From: Symbiodinium natans
Taxonomy: Eukaryota; Sar; Dinophyceae; Suessiales; Symbiodiniaceae
Reading direction: 5' to 3'
Length of the DNA: 64,000 bases
Assembly (NCBI GenBank): GCA_905221605.1
Contig: CAJNDS010000678.1
Span: forward strand, 26,001-90,000
A model generated the notes under the pieces. That model was not told where the DNA came from and searched no databases. It worked only from the letters and a program-made list of their open reading frames with translations. The position numbers were made by a program, and so were the translations under genes. This document shows positions 57,592 through 64,000 of this stretch, in pieces; within the stretch, counting starts at the first letter, position 1; every line of letters begins with the position of its first letter.

Positions 57592-57706
57592 TCAAGCAGA
57601 TTTTGGTACAACCCCAGTCTTCTGGTCACCTTCATCCACAGGCTTCTTGATTTTCTTCAACACGTCCTCCAACGATCCTTTGGCAGCATGCAATGTTGGC
57701 GAGTTT
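57592..57706 (-). CDS. Possible terminal exon KGSLEDVLKKIKKPVDEG
   Basis: Minus frame ends DQKTGVVPKSA and TGA at 57592-57594. The neighbouring exons at 57752 and 57920 read on plus, so this conflicts unless it is a separate gene. Confidence 0.4.
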
Positions 57707-57751
57707 TAGGGTTTCGGGTTTGGTGTTTCGGGAGCCGGAATGCAAGGAGTC

Positions 57752-57797
57752 TGTCAATGTTGCCGCAGTCCTGCCAGAAGTGGATGTTAATTCCTTG
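57752..57797 (+). CDS. Exon ESVNVAAVLPEVDVNSL
   Basis: TGCAAG|G acceptor and TCCTTG|GTAGCC donor. Phase 0 into 57920. Confidence 0.65.
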
Positions 57798-57906
57798 GTA
57801 GCCCAGCTGTACCCTTTTTCCCTGTTTTTGGGTTCAAGGTTCCCTTATAAGGTAAGCAGCCCAAAAAAAGGTACCCTAATTGCAATATGGTTACTGGGCT
57901 ACCAAG
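57793..57906 (+). mobile_element. F2 introner-like element (complete)
   Basis: Perfect 13-nt inverted ends CTTGGTAGCCCAG and CTGGGCTACCAAG. The intron 57798-57919 is essentially this element, with its GGTAG end acting as donor. Confidence 0.85.
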
Positions 57907-57919
57907 ATTCGCATCTCAG

Positions 57920-58050
57920 GTAGTTCACTACCTCCTCGCGGGCACCATCGAGCCCTTTATTTCATATGGTATTGGCTGCTTCCTGTTCGCGCCAGCCACC
58001 CAGTCTGCTACAGTTGCCGTCCAGAGCCTGATGATGAGTCCCTTAAGAGG
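57920..58050 (+). CDS. Membrane exon HYLLAGTIEPFISYGIGCFL
   Basis: CATCTCAG|G acceptor; GTA GTT CAC continues the frame of the previous exon (..NSL-VVHYLLAG..). One hydrophobic helix, then FAPATQSATVAVQSLMM. Product unknown. Confidence 0.7.
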
Positions 58051-58130
58051 GGATCCCTTGCCAATAAAAAACCGGGGCGGTTACTTGGGAGCACGTGTTT
58101 TGACTAGCTACCACACTCCCAGACCCCTTT

Positions 58131-58225
58131 GAGAGAATCCAAAAAGCAGAATCCCCACATAGTACCGTGTGGGTCATTCTTAGGACCCCTTAAGGGGATC
58201 TACTTTTTGGATCCTCAAATATGGG
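58131..58225 (+). mobile_element. F8 element
   Basis: GAGAGAATCCAAAAAGCAGA at the left and GATCTACTTTTTGGATCCTC at the right. Confidence 0.7.
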
Positions 58226-58566
58226 AGTCTGGTCTGTTTCGGCAATGTGCCTTCTGCCAGAAAAGACCCCTAAACTGTAAACTCCACCATAGAGCCCTAG
58301 AGAATAGAGTGTTGAAGCCACAAGCACCTCAAACCTAAATCCTTGACCTCAAAGCCTGAAATTCAACCCGGAAAGCCTAACCCCGGAACCTCCGAACTCC
58401 GAAGCCTTAAGCCCTGAAATCCCACAATCCCACAACCCTCCAACCAAAAAAACTCAACCCTAAATCGCCCTCAAGCCCCAGGGCCTCTCAAGCCCTAAAC
58501 CCTAAACCCTAAACCCTAAACCCTAAACCCTATGCCCTACAAATCTCTCAAGCCCTGCCTCCTTCC

Positions 58567-58675
58567 CCGCGACTACAATAGTCAATGCAGGATGCTTGTG
58601 TCGAAGACGTGTTGTAGATGTTTCACCAACAGTCCTACTATGAAAGGTATCTATAATGCGGGACCTGTTTTTTGA
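58567..58675 (+). CDS. Exon DYNSQCRMLVSKTCCRCFTN
   Basis: Cys-rich plus frame, continuing SPTMKGIYNAGPVF to TGA. Confidence 0.5.
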
Positions 58676-58749
58676 ACAACTGGTTGGGGAGGGTTTTGAT
58701 CTCAGGGTTTATGGCAATAGTTTAGTGGGTGTGGGTGCAGCCTCCTCAC

Positions 58750-58875
58750 CGGTTTAGGGTTTAGGGTTTAGGGTTTAGGGTTTAGGGTTTAGGGTTTAGG
58801 GTTTAGGGTTTAGGGTTTAGGGTGTAGGGTTTAGGGTTTAGGGTTTAGGGTTTAGGGTTTAGGGTTTAGGGTTTG
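58750..58875 (+). repeat. TTTAGGG array
   Basis: About seventeen near-perfect units. Confidence 0.95.
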
Positions 58876-58976
58876 GTGGGGGTTGGGGTGATGTGGTAAA
58901 CGGTGTTTGATCCACACCGAGAACACGGATGTGTGCAACATCAACATTGTAGTGTTAACTGCACAGTAGCGTACAA

Positions 58977-59150
58977 ATGACAGCATCAGAAAGAGTCAGA
59001 GTGACAATGTCAATGGACCTGTTCAGATTCACGCTAGTACTGCTGCTTGGTCTCACACCGCTAGCCACTGCCACCACCAAGAATGCCGGCGACCCTACGC
59101 ACGAAGCAGGTTCAATCCACACTTCATTGAACCAACTAGCAGCAGAGATA
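58977..59150 (+). CDS. First exon of a secreted-protein gene
   Basis: ATG at 58977, a second at 59007. MSMDLFRFTLVLLLGLTPL followed by ATATT is a clear signal peptide; then KNAGDPTHEAGSIHTSLNQL. The frame then enters a TA microsatellite, so the donor is near 59150. Downstream exons probably 59166, 59602, 59973 and 60262. Product unknown; secretory pathway inferred from the leader. Confidence 0.65.
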
Positions 59151-59165
59151 TATATATATATATGT

Positions 59166-59308
59166 GTATGGTACCCCGGCCTCTTGCTGCACTGTCCCTT
59201 CAAAGCCAATCGCAGAAGCGGAATCCCTAAAACACCTAAACAACCAAGCAGTGCAGCCAAGTCCTCTTCCAAAAGTTGGTTTTGTAGGGACAGTATGGCA
59301 CCCTGAAA
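59166..59308 (+). CDS. Exon TPASCCTVPSKPIAEAESLK
   Basis: Plus frame open about 47 codons, ending LPKVGFVGTVWHPETP before another TA-rich stretch. TGCACTGTCCC and GGGACAG near its ends could be an inverted-repeat element, so coding status is not certain. Confidence 0.45.
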
Positions 59309-59536
59309 CACCAATCCTGTGTATACGTACATGTATCTGTATATGTATATGCATATGTATATTTAAAAATGTACATGCATATATTCCAGGAGGCTCCCCC
59401 TTGCTATAATAACTATAGTTCATGGGACTTATAACCAAAGTCCGGATACTTGTAACCAAGTTCTGGGCCCTCACTACTTACGACGATGGGGGCCTCCACA
59501 TTTACATTTCCACCCTATACCCTCCTAATACATAGG

Positions 59537-59562
59537 GGGGGGGGGGGGGGGGGGGGGGGGAG
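59537..59562 (+). repeat. Poly-G tract
   Basis: Uninterrupted run of about 25 G. Confidence 0.95.
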
Positions 59563-59601
59563 CTTATTGAACAAAAACGATACCACAAACCGGAGCCTTA
59601 G

Positions 59602-59675
59602 GATGTTCGGCTCGCTTTGTGGCCTGCTCGCTGGCAACACGTCGGTCCCTCAGACATCCCAGACCCGGGCAAACG
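59602..59675 (+). CDS. Exon MFGSLCGLLAGNTSVPQTSQ
   Basis: GCCTTAG|G acceptor, GCAAACG|GTAAAC donor, 74 nt open. Confidence 0.65.
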
Positions 59676-59972
59676 GTAAACCCTAAACCCCTCAAATGTA
59701 ACCCTAAAGCCACAAACCCTTGACAATTCGTTTCATAGAACCCTGAAGCCGGAAACCTTTAAGTGATCAAACCCTAAAGCCATGAACCCCTGACTCATGA
59801 AACGCTAAACCCATGGACCCTGGAACCCAGCGCGGTTCTAGGTTTAGTGTGTTTGAGTGTAGTGGTTTGCTGTCTCTGGGCCTTGCTTATTGCCAGAGAG
59901 CCCAATACCCCTCAAGGCCTATCCTTTACTTACGGGGTACTGGGGTGTTTGGTTTTCCGGACCGCATTGCAG

Positions 59973-60045
59973 CTGCAGCGATGGGCTACCTCACACCGGA
60001 GCAGGATCCACCGTTGAACCGGGACGTACTGTTGGAGGATGAAAA
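59973..60045 (+). CDS. Exon MGYLTPEQDPPLNRDVLLED
   Basis: CGCATTGCAG|CT acceptor (or earlier), GATGAAAA|GTGAGT donor. Joins 60262 in frame as LLEDE-K-RYVKEH. Confidence 0.75.
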
Positions 60046-60261
60046 GTGAGTAAGTAGGTGCCAAATGCAAGTATCCGACAAAGGGGGTCTGCTTGTGGTG
60101 TTATCCTTAGCTTGCGCCTGCTCTCTTGCCTCCCTACTTAGTTACTTAGCCAAGAGTTGAACTTCAACCTCTTGGGTTCCCGTATCTAATAGGGATCATC
60201 AAGTTTAGTCTTTTCTTCCCTTGGCTATTGGAGAAGTACTGTAAGTCTCCCCCCCTCTCAG

Positions 60262-60337
60262 GCGATATGTCAAGGAGCACAGCTATCTCATCATCTTTCT
60301 CGTGGCGGTCGCGCAGCATGGCTTTTGTTTCAACTGA
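60262..60337 (+). CDS. Terminal exon RYVKEHSYLIIFLVAVAQHG
   Basis: Pyrimidine-rich acceptor CCCCCCCTCTCAG|G, then 24 codons ending FCFN and TGA at 60335-60337. The 216-bp intron 60046-60261 is conventional GT-AG and contains no telomere-like repeats. The C-terminus holds a hydrophobic segment. Confidence 0.75.
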
Positions 60338-60837
60338 GTCGAACTGAAGGAGCTGTAAGGTAGAGTTCCTTTTTGGGTTGCTTCTGGGGGGATTCGAGTA
60401 TACTGACCGAAAAATGGTACTACTTAGAGGAGCTTGTTGGTAGGGTTTTGCAGCAAGAAGTTTAGGGTTTCGGTTTAGGGTTCATATGTTTTTTTTGGTT
60501 TCAGAGTTCCGGGTTCATGCATTAGGGCTTACTAAGGAAAAGCATTTTGGGGTCGCAGCTGTAGATGCATAAGTCATCCGCAGGCTTTCGATTGCCGACT
60601 ACAGAAGTATCACATTTATAAGGTTTGTTGAGCAGTGATCATACCAAAGTCTATAACCCTAAACCCTAAACCCCAAAGTCTATATACCCTGTCGAGCCAG
60701 TCTGCTCTAGCAACGGATCGAGGATGAAACTGAGCATTCCAGCCATAGTTCGGTTGCTGGGGAACCTTCCTAAACCCTAAACCCCAAACCCTAAACCCTG
60801 CCCTAAACCCTAAACCCTAAACCCCAAGCCCTGAACC

Positions 60838-60891
60838 CGCAAGGTGCGGTCTCCAGTTTTCAGCTCAGAATCACATGTTCCCTCCCTGAAG
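60838..60891 (+). CDS. Exon RKVRSPVFSSESHVPSLK
   Basis: Ends CTGAAG|GTTTAG, with the donor supplied by the first TTTAGGG-like unit. Confidence 0.55.
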
Positions 60892-60944
60892 GTTTAGGGC
60901 TTAGGGTTTAGGGTTTAGGGGCTTAACATCCTGTTCTTCTTCTG

Positions 60945-61020
60945 GGACCCAGAGTTGGCCCTTAGAACCAAGAAGGGCACCCATTTCCTTCCTAGGTTAC
61001 TCTTGTCTAGCCTTTGGGGG
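60945..61020 (-). mobile_element. F6 element (inverted, partial)
   Basis: GGGACCCAGAGTTGGCCC..GAAGGGCACCC..CTAGGTTACTCTTGTC. Confidence 0.6.
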
Positions 61021-61189
61021 GGGGTAGCGATCTGAGGGACGACCTCTACTGGAACTCACCCTGAATCCTGAGCACTACTCAGAACCCTGAACTCTAAAGC
61101 CTAAACCCTCTCACGCCAGGACCCTGAACCCTAAACCCTAAACCCAACCCTGAACCCTAAACCCGAAACCCTAAACCCTAACCCTAAAC

Positions 61190-61305
61190 TCTGGCTCAGG
61201 CTCTTCGCCTCAGCCATCCTTTTGGTTGTACGCGGATTCTCGGAGGTCAGCTGGTCATTCGCAGGCCATGTCCGGCATACTTGGAGGATCGGGGATTCCT
61301 AGAAA
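61190..61305 (+). CDS. Probable membrane exon WLRLFASAILLVVRGFSEV
   Basis: Plus frame with one transmembrane helix, then SWSFAGHVRHTW. A minus frame (ENPRTTKRMAEAKSLSQ) also open. Confidence 0.45.
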
Positions 61306-61965
61306 GTACAGACTGAGGAAAAAGTAATTACCCTGAACCCCAAACCCCAAACCCTAAGCCCTAACCCTAACCCCTAAGCCCTAAACCCTACCCTCAAATG
61401 TTCGAGCTTACTAGGTTTCCCGGGCCCCGGATCAGCTTGGGGATTCGAGGGAGATTCTCACGCATTGGCAATTAGAAGGCAAGTCCAGATCATTGTGGGC
61501 AATCCCAGGCATCATGCTTGAATTCACATGATAATCCTCAACCCTCCGCCCTTATAAGCCCTACACCTACAAGCAGGCGCCGCCCCCTAGCTATAAGTAG
61601 AGTCATAGGGACCCTAAACTAGGTTATAAGGATCCTAAATTAGGTTACAAGTCCCTTAACTATAGTTAGTATAGCAAGGGGGCCCCTCCTTGTAGGATGG
61701 GCTCGTTTTGCCAGGTTTCGGAGTTCGGACAGCAGACTCTAACAGATGTGTTCTGGGTAGGCCCTTGGAATATTTTTTCCCTTACCGGGTTTATGAAGGT
61801 CATGTTTAGGACTTTTGGAATATGGTTGAAAAGGGCCAACCTCGTGTTTCTGCATGTACCTGGCGTTGCAAAACCGGCGGTGGGGTTGGGCGATTGCGGC
61901 TCGCGTGGGGCACACCCTGAAACTCTAAGCCTTCAGACCGTAAACCCGACTACCCCCTGGAGGTT

Positions 61966-62436
61966 GTGGGTGCGTGCCCGAAGCGCGCGAACTGGCGGGC
62001 GGGCACGCGGGTTCGGAAGTTTATGCTTGATGTGCTGCTTGCTCGTCCTACCCAAAGTTTGCTGAAGTGCGGCTCTTGCTCAGCAAACTTCACGCTGTTG
62101 GCCGGGTGTGGGACGTATTGCGCTCTGTTATCCACGGACGGGTCATGCCCATCCACCACAGTCCTTTTCGGCCAACCTGCTGCGCACTTGGCAGATGACA
62201 GTGAGGCGATGCGCAAAAGCGCTCACTGGGGGACATTGGGGGAGTGCGGTATGCATGAGGGGTTCCTCAGCCGCACGGGTTGCAGGGACACATGGGGAGG
62301 CCACCCCTGCGGCATTCTTGGCTTTTTTGCCGTCCATGCTGAGACTTGGAGGTTCGTGGGTACTTATAACCCCAAGTATAAGTCTACTTATGAACGATTT
62401 AGAGGACTTCGGGGGGGTGACAAGTACCCGTCGTGA
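61966..62436 (+). CDS. Long coding-like ORF, strand uncertain
   Basis: 156-codon plus frame (CPKRANWRAGTRVRKFMLDV.., Cys-rich CGSCSANFTLLAGCGTYC, then ..RTGCRDTWGGHPCG..). It runs into an F1 terminus at 62345, so the exon probably stops there. Minus frames (NAAGVASPCVPATRAAEEP) are also open. Confidence 0.45.
   Translation: MGACPKRANWRAGTRVRKFMLDVLLARPTQSLLKCGSCSANFTLLAGCGTYCALLSTDGSCPSTTVLFGQPAAHLADDSEAMRKSAHWGTLGECGMHEGFLSRTGCRDTWGGHPCGILGFFAVHAETWRFVGTYNPKYKSTYERFRGLRGGDKYPS
62345..62405 (+). mobile_element. F1 element (partial)
   Basis: ACTTGGAGGTTCGTGGGTAC..ATAAGTCTACTTATGAACG. Confidence 0.6.
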
Positions 62437-62547
62437 TCGCTTGTTGCACGGGCCGTGGCCGTAGTTTAGTGGCAGCATCACCTGCTGTTGAGGTGCGAAG
62501 GGGAGGTGTGTCACCTCTGTTGAGCCGACATGCGCGCGCGCAAGGCA

Positions 62548-62622
62548 GTGTTTAGGGTTTAGGGTTTAGGCTTTAGGGTTTAGGGTTTAGGGTTTAGGGT
62601 TTAGGGTTTAGGGTTTAGGGTG
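62548..62622 (+). repeat. TTTAGGG array
   Basis: Ten or eleven units. Confidence 0.95.
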
Positions 62623-62801
62623 CGATGCAGTGCCATGATGGGCCATGCATCTTATTGCAACCCTTGCGGATCCATGGGCCTCTTTCGTATGGTCCTTGAA
62701 CCCTAAAGCTACTACATAGGAACCCCCCTTAAACCCCAAGCTTGTACAAATATAGGTACATGGATTCTTACGGAATGCCATAGAAGTGTAGATGATATGT
62801 T

Positions 62802-62902
62802 ATGGTATTTCTGCTGGCGTTGGTCAAGGGCTGTGGTTTGCATTGGCAGGTTTGTATGGTGGTCAGTTGTACCTGCCACCTTTACTACGATTTGCTTAAG
62901 AA
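62802..62902 (+). CDS. Membrane exon GISAGVGQGLWFALAGLYGG
   Basis: Plus frame continuing QLYLPPLLRFA to TAA. Confidence 0.5.
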
Positions 62903-62906
62903 CCGC

Positions 62907-62960
62907 CCCCCCCCCCCCCCCAAAAAAAAAAAAAAAAAAAAAAAAAATAAAAATAAATAA
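62907..62960 (+). repeat. Poly-C then poly-A tract
   Basis: C16 followed by about A26 with a few T; possibly a retroposed tail. Confidence 0.8.
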
Positions 62961-63083
62961 AATACATAGAATACAAATCTATACATATACATATGTATAT
63001 ACTGACATAATCTGTGGTATATATTCTTATTCATTAGGGTAGCATAGAGGATGATTTATATTCATCTTTGGTGGTTTCTTCAG

Positions 63084-63234
63084 CAATAAGCTAATGCCAC
63101 TGCCGCACATTTCAGAACACTTTCGCCCTGGCAGGCTTCTGTCCTCCCTGATGAAGCTGCAGCACTTGGGTTTCGGCTTTCAGCCTCAACTCTATTCCCT
63201 AGACAGCCTTCGAAACAAAGGGGGGCGCCTCTGA
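63084..63234 (+). CDS. Terminal exon NKLMPLPHISEHFRPGRLLS
   Basis: Good acceptor GGTTTCTTCAG|C, 49 codons, continues SLMKLQHLGFGFQPQ.. and SLDSLRNKGGRL, stop TGA. Product unknown. Confidence 0.65.
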
Positions 63235-63349
63235 AAAGGGAGTGCCATCGCGAAGAGTTCCGACAACTAATTCATCCTAGCTCAGAGACCCCAGCACGCC
63301 AAACCCTAAACCCTAAACCCTGAACACCATACAAAGCCGATATCTTCAG

Positions 63350-63435
63350 CTTGTAAGACAAAGAATGCCGGCGTGCCTTGACAATGAACCTTGTGACGGA
63401 TGGGCGAGGCTCTGGGGCGAAGATTTGAAGCTAGG
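63350..63435 (+). CDS. Exon RMPACLDNEPCDGWARLWGE
   Basis: GATATCTTCAG|C acceptor; ends DLKLG at the start of a TTTAGGG tract. Confidence 0.6.
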
Positions 63436-63500
63436 GTTTAGGGTTTAGGGTTTAGGGTTTAGGGTTTAGGGCCTGGGGTTTGGGGTTTAGGTTTAGGGTT
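63433..63500 (+). repeat. TTTAGGG array
   Basis: Six perfect and several diverged units. Confidence 0.9.
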
Positions 63501-63563
63501 ACTGGGTTTCTGGACGCAAATTCCAGGTGTCGCTGGCCCCTGCAATTAATCTCACATTGACAG

Positions 63564-63651
63564 GATAGCTTCCAAAAATGTGGTCACCTTGGAGACACCC
63601 AAATATTTGCAGAATGCCAGCAAGAGATCCCCACCACAAAAGGGGCCGTAA
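63564..63651 (+). CDS. Exon with stop, NVVTLETPKYLQNASKRSPP
   Basis: CACATTGACAG|G acceptor; 28 codons, TAA at 63649-63651. Confidence 0.6.
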
Positions 63652-63856
63652 TCTTCGGAAGCCTCCGACGGGAAACCCTAAACCGCCATTGCTACTCGGT
63701 CCCCGTGGACATGAAAGACAACCCTAAATGGGCATTTCCAATTGTAGGGATAACTACCCCTTTTGTACCCCAAATAGAGTAGAATCTCCTTTAAAGGGAC
63801 CCCAGAAAGGGTACCCTCTATTCTCGGAAACCCCCAAAGATTGAGGTCTGCGTGTT

Positions 63857-64000
63857 GTTCCCCCTTATGCTAGCAGTCCTTAGTAGGGATTATAGTATCT
63901 CCTACTCCTAGGATGCCCAGTAGTACCCTGATTCCCTTTTTGGGGGTTTAGGTTCCCTTCTAAACCCCTTTAAGCAAAAAAGGGGCACCCTGTTTAAGCC
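63857..64000 (-). mobile_element. F3 remnant joined to inverted F6 element
   Basis: GTTGTTCCCCCTTATGCTAG.. is an F3 end; from about 63890 the sequence is the inverse of the F6 copy at 120-215. Confidence 0.7.

Noticed and set aside
62907-62960. Processed-pseudogene poly-A tail
   Set aside because: The A-run follows a C-run with no recognisable gene copy upstream; homopolymer runs are common here.
1-64000. A chromosome end (true telomere)
   Set aside because: Tracts are short, occur in both orientations and are interleaved with coding islands throughout; none runs to the window edge as a terminal array.

Overview
The window is nuclear DNA of a eukaryote, most likely a dinoflagellate. Three things point there. 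Plant-type telomere repeats (TTTAGGG) and their variants are scattered through it in both orientations. Splice junctions include GT, GC and apparently GA donors with AG|G acceptors, a pattern known from Symbiodiniaceae. An exon pair at 1-474 encodes the FVSHQWVG..HPDP / EFKQMRVLQDALR signature, which I recall from large dinoflagellate protein families. No bacterial operons, rRNA genes, convincing tRNAs or CRISPR arrays are visible.

Layout. (1) 1-48.8 kb: many short coding islands (about 20-200 nt) on the minus strand. They sit between 50-200 bp telomere-like tracts and 80-150 bp inverted-repeat elements, i.e. genes with tiny exons and introns built from these repeats. Recognisable pieces are an SHQW-motif protein (1-2.5 kb), an alkaline-phosphatase/sulfatase-superfamily protein (about 18.2-20.3 kb), many acidic, coiled-coil or membrane exons of unknown function, and a long uninterrupted ORF with four near-identical double-stranded-RNA-binding domains (41.6-43.6 kb). 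(2) 48.9-57.5 kb: no convincing genes. It holds GA-rich duplicated DNA, a 55-bp satellite, a 31-bp GC-rich satellite, TTGAATTAA hairpin modules, TTTGGCCAAA palindrome modules, a CCTCCGCGC array and poly-G/poly-C runs, bounded by a 29-nt perfect inverted repeat. (3) 57.7-64 kb: coding islands are best read on the plus strand, including a secreted-protein gene at 58.98-60.34 kb. The satellite block therefore lies at a divergent strand switch.

At least eleven families of short inverted-repeat elements are repeated in the window; I label them F1-F11. Two introns (45577-45694 and 57798-57919) are almost exactly one such element, and removing it joins the flanking exons in frame. The first also carries a 14-bp target duplication that contains AG|GT. 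These look like introner elements. Telomere-like tracts occur inside other element copies, and some are flanked by diverged direct repeats, so the tracts were inserted or expanded after the elements arrived.

Limits: exon edges were read by eye from open frame plus splice signals. High-GC3 coding DNA often leaves a mirror frame open on the other strand, so strand is uncertain for islands marked so. No transcript or database evidence was available. Coordinates of repeats and exons may be off by a few bases.
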